The notes below the pieces were generated by a model. It was not told the origin of the DNA and made no database searches. It was given only the letters and a program-made list of their open reading frames with translations. From NCBI GenBank assembly GCA_037355855.1, contig CM074763.1, forward strand, positions 2,480,001 through 2,544,000: a stretch of DNA of 64,000 nucleotides, in the 5' to 3' direction. The translations under genes were made by a program, and so were the position numbers. Each line of letters begins with the position of its first letter. The first letter of the stretch is position 1. The stretch comes from Pseudo-nitzschia pungens (Eukaryota; Bacillariophyta; Bacillariophyceae; Bacillariales; Bacillariaceae). Shown one piece after another: positions 1-9,875 of the stretch.

Positions 1-644
1 GACCTCGGAAATAACTGTATTGATTTAGGTGCGAGCTCGCTCCAAGAGGAGCCAGCATTTATCTCCTAAGGCTTGATGATTCATCTTGGGATCGTATGGC
101 ATTCTTCCAATTGTCGCATCTAACCCCACAGTGCATGAAACTTGTGATGCATACTATTGTTTTCTAACAACAGGATGGCAAGATTCAGAAACTATAAGTG
201 AACTGATCCTTCTGTTACAAAGGATTGTCAGATTAAATTATTCCTGTCTCGCTTTTCATCAACGCAGTGCACCTGACGCGGAGAATTCGTTCCTATTGTT
301 TCTGTGCTTGTCGCTTTTCTGTACAGCAAAGGCCCCAAATTCATAAATTCAATTAATGGATAATACAGATGAGTCGAAAGCCCTCTCACCAGAATATTGT
401 TCATTCCAAGCTTCCGTCCGCGATTACTCGAAAGGCGTCGACTCCAACATTTCTCGAGAGTTGTATCGGTGAAATGCTTTGAAATTCGATCGTCATTCCT
501 TTCGATTAAGCCTCGTTCTGACATTTGTCCTCTAGGTGTTCGTATAGGGGATATTGAACAAAAACATTTTGATCGGCATCGAGATCGCACGATCTCGTTG
601 TTTTACCTCTGAAAATCTGTAATAAAGCGCGTACAATCACTCTC
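1..644. other. Intergenic or flank, no supported gene
   Basis: I see no convincing gene here. Open frames of up to 120 codons exist on the minus strand, but the longest has no ATG at its start and no recognisable domain. The stretch could hold the 3' end of a gene lying outside the window to the left. Confidence 0.4.
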
Positions 645-1013
645 TCACTCGCTTTTGTTGCAACTTCCTGCCTCCTTTTGAATCATGGCCTCCAAGGATT
701 CCAAATCCACTCCCTCCACTCTCTCGACCTCTCTTCCGTTTTTGAAGAAGACGAAAGTCGGAAATGCCTTGATCTCAACCAGCACATCCAAAAAAGATGA
801 GTCTAAATCATCCTCGTAGACATAACCAATGGGAGTGGGTGATCTGCTGGCAATCTCTCCCTGAAGGCGTGGCTTGCAAACTTTACAGGGGCCGCACCAT
901 CTGGCGCTGAAGGTCACGACGCAGCCATCGGTTTCGTGGGCGTTCATAAAGTCGGTCAGTTCTTCCTCCGTTGCAATTTCGACAAAATTCTTACTCGGAA
1001 CTGTCGTCGACAT
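645..1013 (-). CDS. Thioredoxin
   Basis: Thiol-disulfide oxidoreductase of the thioredoxin fold, 122 residues, close to the usual 105-115 plus short tails. The active site WCGPC is at residues 39-43, preceded by the beta strand CVVTFSAR. The cis-proline loop FPTF is at 84-87 and is followed by FFKNGREVERVEG, the usual final strands. The final helix (104-114) completes the domain. I chose the ATG at 1013 because the fold begins about 10 residues later. An in-frame ATG at 1181 would add 56 residues (basic, Ile-rich) that could be an organelle presequence, so localisation is open. Family membership is clear; the substrate is unknown. It stands alone, 240 bp from the first transposon-like repeat. 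Confidence 0.85.
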   Translation of the reverse strand: MSTTVPSKNFVEIATEEELTDFMNAHETDGCVVTFSARWCGPCKVCKPRLQGEIASRSPTPIGYVYEDDLDSSFLDVLVEIKAFPTFVFFKNGREVERVEGVDLESLEAMIQKEAGSCNKSE

Positions 1014-1254
1014 AATACCGTAGTTCTGCATGTGAATGTGGATGCGGATACTGATGATGCCTGATTGGGCTGAGCAAGATTTGACTGGGTACCGGTAGAA
1101 TTTTCTGACGTTGTTTTCTTTCGTTTCGCAGCTGTTATTTTTTGGTAAAGGTTGCGTGAATTGCTTTGTCTGAGGTTCCATCACGGTACGGGTAAGGTTA
1201 CGTTGTTTGTTCGCGTGTGATTTTGGTCGATTTTTTTACAAAAAGGTGAGAGAT

Positions 1255-1646
1255 TGAGTGATTCCCGGAAGTACATAACACATTAACCTTACTTATGTAT
1301 CCTAGAAAATGTAAGGGAACGTTCCTGAAAACATAGGGAGATATATTTAGGTTTTCAGCACATATATAGTGGAAGGGCCGTCTGTCCGACTTCCACTCGA
1401 CATAAACTTAGATGGAATCTACGAATCAATTTTTTTGCTGGCACGCAAAAAATAGTCGATAGACGCGTGGGTTGACAGTTAAAAGCGAATTTTTGTTTCT
1501 TTTTCCAAGATTCCTAGTTCCAAAATAGGCCTCGTGCGTTGAGAGAGATCTAGGTTTTCCGTTGGGCGCGCAATTTTTATATGTGTTATGTCATTCCGGG
1601 ATTGCTTATATGTATTATGTCGATATGTACTTCCGGGAATCACTCA
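1255..1646. mobile_element. Short TIR element (MITE-like), deletion relative of the 7.3 kb element
   Basis: A non-coding 392-bp element bounded by inverted repeats of about 22 bp: TGAGTGATTCCCGGAAGTAC at 1255 and its reverse complement ending at 1646. Its internal left part (GCCGTCTGTCCGACT near 1378, then GATGGAATC) and right part (TTCCAAAATAGGCCT near 1516, then CCGTTGGGCGCGCAATTTTT near 1560) recur in the same order at the two ends of the element at 1805-9135. It therefore looks like an internally deleted, non-autonomous member of that family. I could not identify a clean target-site duplication. Confidence 0.75.
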
Positions 1647-2279
1647 TTGAGACCCCGCACACAAAAAACGTACGAAGTAAATTACGTAGTAAGATCTTAG
1701 TTCCAAACGCCCAAAACAGCAAAACGGAAACCTTGGGTAATTTATTGGTGCTTCACTCCCACGAAATGCAGATTCTTACTCGCTATTTTTTTTTGCCTTC
1801 ATATTGAGTGATTCCCGAAATACATAATACTTTATTTTAAGTGACATAAAACATGTTAAATTGGATTCCCGATTACTCAGGCAAATAAATCTAATGCTGA
1901 TGCACATAAAAAGCTGTAGTGCCGTCTGTCTGACTACAATGGTTACATAAACATGAACGGAATCACGCGCCAAAAAAGAATCTACCGTACGCGTATTATA
2001 TTCAGACCCTATTTTATTCAAAACTGAATATTTTTTATGATGACAATAAACGCGCCGGCTAGTTGCCAAAGGCAATAATTTAGATCTCCTAAGTAATGAT
2101 AAAACTCTTCTAATTACAATATTGAGTATCGAAAATACAGGATGTGCTTGCTTGTGCAACTTCTGTACCTACTGGAGCGCAGCTACCACTTGTTCTCCTC
2201 GTGGTGGTATTTACACGACGCCTGATAGACTACAGAACCCCTACGCAACAGAGATCTGTTCTCCAGGTTACCGGCAAGA

Positions 2280-3014
2280 TCAGTCAACTTTGTGCTTCTT
2301 TGGGTTGTTGAGGGGGACGGAACGTACCATTGTTGCTCTCAGTGGCAAACTCTCACCTTCAGGAGACCTGAAGCACGGAGAGGATCCAGGAGGATCGCAA
2401 CGCAAAGACCTGTTAGTAGGTGTCTGCGAAAATGGGCTTGACGGCGGATCAACGCCAAGTTTGATGCTCTGCGGGATAGAAAAGGATGGCTTGAATGCTG
2501 TAGCAATTGCGACAGGGGTTTCTTTGCGTGGCTCGTCCTTCACCTCTATAGAATGATGAGTAAGATCGATCACCGTACTATTCTCCACAACAACGCGAAA
2601 CTCCATGTTAAGGAGACTAGATCTTCGATTGAGATCAGGCCGAAAGTAGATTGTAGTCCCTTCCTGTATAGATATTTTAATCCCTTCGTTGAGCTTGTTG
2701 AAAGCAACTCGACCTCCATCAACGTAGACCGAAGCACATTTTTGTGATGGAGTGGAATTAGAGTGCCAGACGTTGCTTGTCTCTTGATCAAAATGAAGCT
2801 TGAATCCTCTGGGAATGTTACGGTACTCGTAACCATCACTGCAATAGAAACACCGGTTACTTTGATCCGGACAGCAGGAATGCTTTAAGAATTTCATCAG
2901 ATCACCAACATACATTTCCTGAGCAAGTGGAAACTGCTCTGTGCCGAGGCGTCGGCTGACATGTACGCCATTCTCAATGGTCGTACGATAGGCTTGAAAA
3001 GAATACGACACCAT
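2280..3014 (-). CDS. Unknown protein inside the transposon
   Basis: 244 residues from an ATG. I do not recognise a family. There is a Cys cluster at about residues 47-59 (SCCPDQSNRCFYC), which could bind a metal, followed by a mixed hydrophilic and beta-like region (about 65-175) and a Pro/Ser/Arg-rich basic tail ending NNPKKHKVD, which resembles a nuclear localisation signal. It lies within the TIR-bounded element, downstream of and on the same strand as the transposase-like gene, so it may be an accessory transposon protein. The roughly 1 kb between the two genes has several short open minus-strand segments that could be further exons. A captured host gene is the alternative. Confidence 0.5.
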   Translation of the reverse strand: MVSYSFQAYRTTIENGVHVSRRLGTEQFPLAQEMYVGDLMKFLKHSCCPDQSNRCFYCSDGYEYRNIPRGFKLHFDQETSNVWHSNSTPSQKCASVYVDGGRVAFNKLNEGIKISIQEGTTIYFRPDLNRRSSLLNMEFRVVVENSTVIDLTHHSIEVKDEPRKETPVAIATAFKPSFSIPQSIKLGVDPPSSPFSQTPTNRSLRCDPPGSSPCFRSPEGESLPLRATMVRSVPLNNPKKHKVD

Positions 3015-4001
3015 CGTTAGAATTTATGATACATCCTACAACAATGCTCTTGAGGCGATATACTTACATGGAACTGTTGGGATCGCTTAGGTGAAAATTT
3101 GCTTTCGCGGCTCTGCTTTGGACAAATTAAATCCAAAATTTCATGTGTGTCAATGAGCAAGGCGACGATCGGATTTGCAAGTTATTACAATATACACATC
3201 GAAACCTACGACACATCAGCTCAGGATCAAGTCATCACAGTCACTTACTTCCTCTGCAAATAATCCCATGGTGACCGAGACGTATTGTGTCTTTCGTTAC
3301 TATTTTTTATCCAGTTGCAACTTTATGACGCTCAGTACAGCGTTACGAAACTATTTGCGCACAGCTTTTGCAAACTTTGCTTGCTTTTTCTTTGCTTTCC
3401 GCGTTCATTTTCAGTAGTTTCTCGTACACTTTCTACTTGTTCCTTTCGTCCCTTCTCGTCCAACCTTCTTATGACAAGAGCAACGCCACTGAAAATAGAA
3501 AGTATTTTCTGATTGGTCCGTCATCAGCAGCAATTTGGTAGGAATTAATTTCATTGGTTGCACAAGTCCCGGGAGCAACAATTTTGATATTTTGATATTT
3601 AACGCAGACAATTTCCTTCAAAAACTTGGATTTCCGCAAGTGCCAACAGCAGGCTGCAATGTTGATGCTCTTGTGATTTTGTTTCCCCCATCGGTATTCT
3701 CACATCGACTGAAATCTCAATGTGAATGTAAGAGAAACAACAGAGATTACCAAACATAGAAAAAAACACATTCGACAATCAACCTTGAAGCCCTTTCATG
3801 ACTTTGGATACAACTGATTGACAGATTTTTGTGGGAAGCAAAGCAAAGGCTCTTGCGTTCCATGTAGAGCAGCACGACCAACGTACGGCTCATAATTTTG
3901 AATAATCGCAGTCCGTAAACGAACAAATTCAAGCTTTGAAAGTCGACAATGACGAGAGAAACTGATCGATTTGACCTGTATCCACTAGTAATCAATGTTA
4001 T
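3015..4001. other. Spacer between the two transposon genes
   Basis: No ORF longer than about 88 codons has any recognisable domain. Minus-strand open segments at 3411-3611 and 3747-3995 could be exons of the 2280-3014 gene, but I cannot show splice pairs that support it. Confidence 0.35.
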
Positions 4002-7000
4002 TCATACTTCGCTTTCGAGGATGGTGAAAGGAAAGCGTTGCTGTAGTTCTTCAGTCAGTGGATGGAATGATCTCGAGAACTCTTTCATGTATTTCTCGTT
4101 GCCATGGAAACTCTTCAAAGCTTCTTTCAATGCAGTCACAAGGCGCTTAATACCCCATTCTTCATCGAAATCAGCATCACGTGCCTCTAGTTCTTTCTTT
4201 ACTTCGTCCATGTGAACTCTGGCTAGACTGCTATAGGGAACCCGACCAAGGGTTGCGTCGGTGAGTACAACAGCTTGGCGCCTTTGCAATTTGTTTTGTT
4301 TCTTTTTTCTTTTCTTCCCATCTCTCACCTTCTGGAGTAATCTTGTCTTCTTCCTCTGTGCATAGTGTAAATCCTGTTCGGAGAGCTTCTTCATCAAGCG
4401 ATTTATTCTTGCTTCCTTCTCGGGAGAATTGTCTTTCTCGCTGTCATCCATAATAAGTGAGTCCAAAATATTCAAGATCTCCTGTGTTTTAAACCTTCCA
4501 CGCGGATTGATTCGGGTCTCCTTGTCCACCTCTTTCGATTTAAGATGCATTTCCCTCTCACCTATCTTCCCCTTGTTGCAGTACTGATTTGCTTTTAATT
4601 CTCGGTGTTGGGCGTGTTCCCTTGCTCGGGCATTCGCTTCCCGTACAAGGAACGTGCGGATGATACCAAGAACAGAGCGGGATGCTTCAGTTCTATTTGC
4701 CTTCCCAACATACATCCCTTCCTTGATGCAAAGCTCAACAAATTGTGTATTGGAAGGCACCGGTAATATGGCGTCCTCCACAAAGTCCTTCAGGAGCTTC
4801 ACTTGTTTGACATCTTCTCCCCACAAATCATGGCCTTCAGCAAGTCTCGTGATACCCACTCTGTGATTTTGGAAATAGTTTGTCGATTGCGCATCCAATA
4901 AGCTCTCCGGGGTACATGTTTCAATCAAATAAGTTGCAAACTCTCCAAGATCAACCGATCGACCGTGAACAGGTGATTCAAAAACTACGTTATTGAATTG
5001 TTCAAGGCTGTTATCAAGAAGGAAATTTGCAACAACTTCTGCTGTCTCCTTTTCAGATGCAAGCCCAAAAAATATCAAGTGATTTGCCCATCTGGGGAAG
5101 TGCTTGTTGAATTGTTGCTTCGCCAAGGTAAGAAAAATATCTGTTTGGCGCTTAATGATGTCCTGGAAGTCTCTGTTGATTTCGACAGCATCTTCGACTA
5201 CAGCGCTGTTCTCATTGATAGCTATCTCTTGCTCTTCCACCATTTCATCTTCTTGCGACAATGATGGGCCTTCTACTAGCTCTTTGTCAAGTCGTTGCCG
5301 CAACTCAAGCTTCAGCTCTTCAATCTCCAAGGCTAATTCAGCAAGCTTTGTCTCCAGCAGCGCCGTTGTCACTCTGATAGTATTGAACTCTTCATCTCCC
5401 TTGGAATCAAATAGAACTTTCAGGGGACCTTTGAACTGATCCTTGTTAAAGCTGCGATCGTTGTCATCCAGAGCAACTTCAAAAGTCCGCAACAAGTTTT
5501 CTTTCCTTCCGAGCTGAATGCTCGAAAGCTTTTCATCTATGTCAGTCATCTTGCGTTCATTCTCTTTATATTCCAGATCAAATTGCTGTCGACTAACTTC
5601 ACCAAGTGCTCCTAATTCTTCCCTCTTTTCTTTGCTAGTTGCTAATCTGGTTCCACGTTTCTCTGAGCACTTTCTGCGCCTCGAGAACCCGAAGAGGGAA
5701 TGGATAGCTGTAAGTGTGTTGCTTGTGTTATCTTTGAGGTCTACCCAATAGTTTTCTTTCCTGGACTCCTTGTGCAACTGAATGATCACATGGATTTCAT
5801 TACGTTGCCGGCGTTCTCTAACTAACGACTTAATCATCTTTTGCGCTTTATTCTCTTTTGTCACAAAATTCTTTGGACCAAACGCTTCAAGGAGTGCATG
5901 CCGCTTTTCGTCAATGGCATCTTGTTCTTTTTTTGTTGGCCATCGTTGGCCACTAAGGTGATCGACAACTGATTTGAAGCAGTTGCTTTTCCTCCACCCA
6001 CCTTCCTGGAGCGACTGGATATCTTTTCCCATTAAGAAGGTCCGGACAAGCATGCTTTCGCTATTGAATCCGGCGACTTGTGACCGTTGGCCTTTCATTT
6101 GCAAGAACTCAAAGTGTGGATTGATCATGAAGGCTGCATAACACCTGATGAACAAGATATCAACATAATACACTTCTTCTTTCATCATGGCCTCAAGACT
6201 TGAGGAGACAATGTTTGCATAGGATGTAGTTCCAAAGGTTGCAATGCAGTCTTTTGCAACTCCTTTCCACACGGACCAATATGTGATTGCCATATCAGCA
6301 GACACATGGAGCCACCACCACCTTGTCGTCACAGGCTTTGGCATTGCTTTTGGAACATCAAGATCCAAGCCAAGTTCGGTGATCTTATCAGCAACGATCT
6401 GCTTCCAGACCTCTCGGGGAAAGTACTTTTCAAGGTCATGCATCGAGTGTAATAGCTGCATTGCGTTTCTTGTTTGGAGACCTCCCAAACCAAGAGATTT
6501 CTCTACAGGAAGCGCAAACATAAGTTGGAGACAGTGGAGAGAGCACGGACTCACAAATTTGAGCCCATTATCCTCAACAACACCCCTACGTTGCAAGGCC
6601 TCCAAGAAACTTTCCAATGTCCCTCCGCCGCCACTATCTGTTGCGATTCCTGATAGATTCTTCCCTACTTCTTTCTGTGCCATTGAAAAGGAGACTGCGT
6701 CCGCAGCATCTTCATCTGAGCTACCTGCGCCATCCATATCAAGCATGAAAAACTCCACCTTCTTTGCTTGTCTATCCCAGCAGGAAAGAATTTTGACAAA
6801 GTGATCTACACCATCTTTATGTCCTTTGTCACAAGCGAGATATACGTACTTTGCTGCATCAATAATAGCAAGTTTCATTGCAAGACAGCTTGCTGCCAAA
6901 CGAGCAAGCGCTCCCTTAATTTTCCAAGAGGAGGGAGACGACCGAGCAACTTCTTCAGGCGTTGCATTATATCCAAGCTCGACCAAGAGACTGTGGCGAA

Positions 7001-8573
7001 TGGTTGCAATGAGGTATTGCGCTGCTTCCATCGAGATACTTGGTACCATTGCAACCCCTGCTGCCATCATTTGTTGGCACTCAATGCTTCCACTATATCT
7101 CTTCTTCGACAGCATTTGCTCCGCTGCACAGTATAACTTTGCCTTCTCACGCAAGTCATCAATTACTCCCTTGCTAGTGATCTCAATGTCACTGTCTCCA
7201 GCAAGAATTTGAAGCAATGGTATTGTATCCAAACGCTTGAAGTCTAGGATAAGCTGAGTGAACTTCGCTGTCACCTTCACATGCTCAGCTGCGCTTTTTC
7301 GAGTGCTTTCGGTCACTTCTGGAGCAAGGCGCCTCAAGGTTGTATCTAAATTGGTTTGAAGCCTCGTGAAGTGGTTTGGTGTTTTCATGGCCTTAACATC
7401 ACTAAATGTGACACGTCTCTCCCTGGAAGACACAGGTCTCCACTTCTTCTCTGATCCCGGTGTTCGGAAAAGCTCTGCACCCCGCTGCGGATGAATTGGT
7501 TTTTCAACAGAAATCTTGCGCTTCTTGACCAACGCATTATGGGTATGACTCGAATTCATGTCAAATGCGTATCCAAAAGCATCCATGATTTCGACGTGTC
7601 TTGTTGAAGGTGGACTGCTGTTGACTAGTAAGTGATAGTATTGCAATGCCTCCCCATCAGTCTTTGTATCGGACATGCCCATCATTGATCTTGCCCATCC
7701 TCTTTGATTTAAACGGTTCTCCGTCTTCAGATGCAAAAGGAGGGGTGTCTGGCTCTCTTCATTCCAATTATAAGTCGCGGTCACTGCCTTTGTGAATCTC
7801 ACCACCTTTTGAGCTGCACTCGATGGCGACTCAACCCTTTGTTGCTTTGTCGCCTTGTTGTCGTGTTGTTTTTGTTGCCGTTGCTCTCTCCAGCAAGGCC
7901 CATACCATGATTGCTCTTTTTGCCGCTGGTCTCTCCATTTGGTTGTCTCTCTCTGTTGCCACAGCTCCTCCATTTGCTCTTGATGTGGTGGCCAATGTGC
8001 TCTTTCTCTCTGTTGCCACAGCTCTACCATTTGCCCTTTTTGTTGCGGCCGATGCCCTCTATCTCGCTGTCGTTCTGTCCAGTCCCATAGGTTTTCTATT
8101 TGCTCTTGTTGTTGCAGCCGATGCGCTCTATCTCGCTGTTGCTCTCCTGTCCATTCTCTCTGTCGCCACAGCTCCTCCACCAATTGCTCTTGTTGCTGTG
8201 GCCGATGCGCTCTATCTCGCTGTTGCTCTATCCATCCTCTCTGTCGCCACAGCTCTGCCATTTTCTCTCCTTCTTGTTGCCTTTCTTGTTCTATCTCTCT
8301 TTGTTGCTCTCTCCATTCTTCTCTCTGTCGTTGCAGCCCTTGCCTATTTCCTCTCTGTTGCAGATCTTGTCGAGTCAGAGGTTGGAGTGGAAAGCGGGGC
8401 AACCGATTGGTAGGTGAATACCCGTCATATTGCTGATGGTTTGGAGGAGTCAACAAATCTGTCGGATGCATGCTCGGATGCAATGGCGATCGCCACATTG
8501 AACATGACTGCTGCTGCCAATTTGGGGCGCGTAACTGACGCTGAGGATCATTTTGCCAGTGGAATGTGTTCAT
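4002..8573 (-). CDS. hAT-like (RNase H-fold) transposase with long Gln/Arg/Trp repeat N-terminus
   Basis: 1523 residues from the first in-frame ATG (8573). Residues about 80-235 are a low-complexity Q/R/E/W region with four degenerate repeats of about 20-28 residues centred on ELWRQRE..QQRDRAHRPQQQEQ. The middle has the arrangement seen in hAT-type transposases: an acidic strand FFMLDMDGAGS (Asp about 612/614), then GIATDSGGGG (Asp about 646), then SPCSLHCLQLMF (Cys 677, His 680), then KPVTTRWWWLHVSAD (Arg-Trp near 751-753). A C-terminal charged region (about 1000-1500) is rich in Lys/Glu and probably coiled. No BED zinc finger is obvious at the N-terminus. The reading frame is intact over 4.6 kb, which suggests recent activity or selection. 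The superfamily call is an inference from motif order; a domesticated gene is the alternative. Confidence 0.65.
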   Translation of the reverse strand: MNTFHWQNDPQRQLRAPNWQQQSCSMWRSPLHPSMHPTDLLTPPNHQQYDGYSPTNRLPRFPLQPLTRQDLQQRGNRQGLQRQREEWREQQREIEQERQQEGEKMAELWRQRGWIEQQRDRAHRPQQQEQLVEELWRQREWTGEQQRDRAHRLQQQEQIENLWDWTERQRDRGHRPQQKGQMVELWQQRERAHWPPHQEQMEELWQQRETTKWRDQRQKEQSWYGPCWREQRQQKQHDNKATKQQRVESPSSAAQKVVRFTKAVTATYNWNEESQTPLLLHLKTENRLNQRGWARSMMGMSDTKTDGEALQYYHLLVNSSPPSTRHVEIMDAFGYAFDMNSSHTHNALVKKRKISVEKPIHPQRGAELFRTPGSEKKWRPVSSRERRVTFSDVKAMKTPNHFTRLQTNLDTTLRRLAPEVTESTRKSAAEHVKVTAKFTQLILDFKRLDTIPLLQILAGDSDIEITSKGVIDDLREKAKLYCAAEQMLSKKRYSGSIECQQMMAAGVAMVPSISMEAAQYLIATIRHSLLVELGYNATPEEVARSSPSSWKIKGALARLAASCLAMKLAIIDAAKYVYLACDKGHKDGVDHFVKILSCWDRQAKKVEFFMLDMDGAGSSDEDAADAVSFSMAQKEVGKNLSGIATDSGGGGTLESFLEALQRRGVVEDNGLKFVSPCSLHCLQLMFALPVEKSLGLGGLQTRNAMQLLHSMHDLEKYFPREVWKQIVADKITELGLDLDVPKAMPKPVTTRWWWLHVSADMAITYWSVWKGVAKDCIATFGTTSYANIVSSSLEAMMKEEVYYVDILFIRCYAAFMINPHFEFLQMKGQRSQVAGFNSESMLVRTFLMGKDIQSLQEGGWRKSNCFKSVVDHLSGQRWPTKKEQDAIDEKRHALLEAFGPKNFVTKENKAQKMIKSLVRERRQRNEIHVIIQLHKESRKENYWVDLKDNTSNTLTAIHSLFGFSRRRKCSEKRGTRLATSKEKREELGALGEVSRQQFDLEYKENERKMTDIDEKLSSIQLGRKENLLRTFEVALDDNDRSFNKDQFKGPLKVLFDSKGDEEFNTIRVTTALLETKLAELALEIEELKLELRQRLDKELVEGPSLSQEDEMVEEQEIAINENSAVVEDAVEINRDFQDIIKRQTDIFLTLAKQQFNKHFPRWANHLIFFGLASEKETAEVVANFLLDNSLEQFNNVVFESPVHGRSVDLGEFATYLIETCTPESLLDAQSTNYFQNHRVGITRLAEGHDLWGEDVKQVKLLKDFVEDAILPVPSNTQFVELCIKEGMYVGKANRTEASRSVLGIIRTFLVREANARAREHAQHRELKANQYCNKGKIGEREMHLKSKEVDKETRINPRGRFKTQEILNILDSLIMDDSEKDNSPEKEARINRLMKKLSEQDLHYAQRKKTRLLQKVRDGKKRKKKQNKLQRRQAVVLTDATLGRVPYSSLARVHMDEVKKELEARDADFDEEWGIKRLVTALKEALKSFHGNEKYMKEFSRSFHPLTEELQQRFPFTILESEV

Positions 8574-9135
8574 TTTTTGCTGATGCCTCAATAGTTGCAA
8601 TACATTAACTCTGAAGGAGTGAAAACAAGTCAAATGAATAGCGTTCGAAGAAGAGTTTCAATCAGAAGACATAAAGTTTTGATGTTGGCATCACAAGAAA
8701 TCAATCCATGACTGGAGTGAAAAGGAGTTGTAGGACTGAATTCCTGCGTTGCCATTGTAACCAAAAGGCTTATCATTTCCATAGTTCAACGGCAGCGTTG
8801 GTGATGTGCTGAAAAATGGTAAGCACGTGTTTATTTATATTCGATATTAGTGTATGTATATTTTGAATATTTTTTACTTAGATCATGCACAAAAATAGGG
8901 TTTTACACAGTAGCGCGAACGGTAGAATCTTTAGATGCGCGGGTTGGGGCTAGAGAGAGAGAGGGCTAGAGAGAGAGATTTTATGTTTTTGACAAAGATT
9001 CCAAATTCCAAAATAGGCCTTGTCGGTTGAGACAGATTTAAGTAAGTCCGTTGGGTGCGCAATTTTTCTAAAAAATAAGTGTTTTCAAGAATGGTTATAT
9101 GTCGACATAGTTGAAGACATTTCAGGAATCACTCA
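8574..9135. other. Right subterminal region of the 7.3 kb transposon
   Basis: Non-coding. It contains a (GA)n stretch with a duplicated GGCTAGAGAGAGAGA unit at 8948-8985, then the subterminal block shared with the 392-bp element (8998-9066). The block reappears in inverted orientation at 9165-9245, just outside the element end. Confidence 0.6.
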
Positions 9136-9875
9136 ATATCCTAGATTATGCCTTCATTCTTTTTGGTGCACCCAACGGACATGCATTAAAAATGGATGAC
9201 AGACAGGCGTGTAGAAGGCCTATTTTGGAATTTGGAATCTTGTTTTGAAAAACAAAAAATGCTCTCTTTATTCCCTACCCGGGCCTCTATCGCCAATTTT
9301 TAGCGTGCAGTGAAATATAAGAGTTGGTTCTTGCTTTCAAGATTCCATTGAAATTTAAATTTGGTTGCATATTCTGGAGGAGGCAAATATTGTTACGGTC
9401 TAAGGTAGAATTAGATGGCGTAATACGGGATAGAGGTATTTTAAAGATGAAAGGTTAATAAATTGTGTTATAAAAGAGAATGGTTGAATACTTTACGAGA
9501 TGGGAATGATTCCTTGAGTATGGAATGAATGATCGAACAATCATATAATTGTTCGTCGGGCATAATATCAATAATCATCGAGTCATAGGAATCTTTGTTT
9601 GAATTGTATGTGTATTCTTGTACGTTGAATATTCAGTATATATACGTGAATATCATACATATTCTTGTGTATTGGAGCACATGCGGGATTCAATAATCAT
9701 TTAGAGTCTCTCGTAGGGATGCCTACGCCAGCCCGTCACAAATATGTCTCCTCCAGAATATGAAAAAATCGGTTAAGAATTTCATAAAAACTATGTTACA
9801 GGCAGATAATAATATGTGTGCCACCTCAGTTATTATGTAATATGACACGCGCATATTAGTTTTGGGAATCACTCA
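9136..9875. mobile_element. Remnant of a third related TIR element, interrupted by a solo LTR
   Basis: 9165-9245 is an inverted copy of the subterminal block of the 7.3 kb element (GTGCACCCAACGGAC ... AGGCCTATTTTGGAATTTGG), and GGGAATCACTCA at 9864-9875 matches the family terminus. Together these suggest a degraded third copy in opposite orientation whose first end is lost. The solo LTR at 9391-9740 lies inside it. Confidence 0.45.
9391..9740. mobile_element. Solo LTR of a retrotransposon
   Basis: 350 bp beginning TGTTACGG and ending CCCGTCACA, so it has the TG...CA ends and short imperfect inverted termini expected of an LTR. It is flanked by a perfect 5-bp direct duplication, AATAT (9386-9390 and 9741-9745). 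An AT-rich TATATATAC box lies at about 9635. No internal retroelement genes are present, so it is a solo LTR left by recombination between two LTRs. The lineage (Copia or Gypsy) cannot be decided from this. Confidence 0.75.

Larger units (their letters stand above)
1805..9135 (-). mobile_element. 7.3 kb TIR transposon with hAT-like transposase and a second ORF
   Basis: Both ends carry the sequence ATTGAGTGATTCCYGAAAT in inverted orientation (starting near 1803 and ending near 9137). The left subterminal region (GCCGTCTGTCTGACT near 1922) and right subterminal region (TTCCAAAATAGGCC near 9007, CCGTTGGGTGCGCAATTTTT near 9049) match the corresponding parts of the 392-bp element just upstream. 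Inside are two minus-strand genes, at 4002-8573 and 2280-3014. ATAT flanks both ends and could be a 4-bp target duplication, but it is too simple to be proof. The TIR does not start with the CAGGG typical of many hAT elements, so the superfamily assignment rests on the protein only. Confidence 0.7.

Noticed and set aside
228..590. 120-codon minus-strand frame at the left edge
   Set aside because: Starts at GTG rather than ATG, has no domain, and is not typical of the coding composition elsewhere.
7823..8413. Hydrophobic 196-codon plus-strand frame that looks like a multi-span membrane protein
   Set aside because: It is the complement of the Gln/Arg repeat region of the transposase; Leu/Ala/Val richness is a by-product of CAA/CGA-type codons read backwards.
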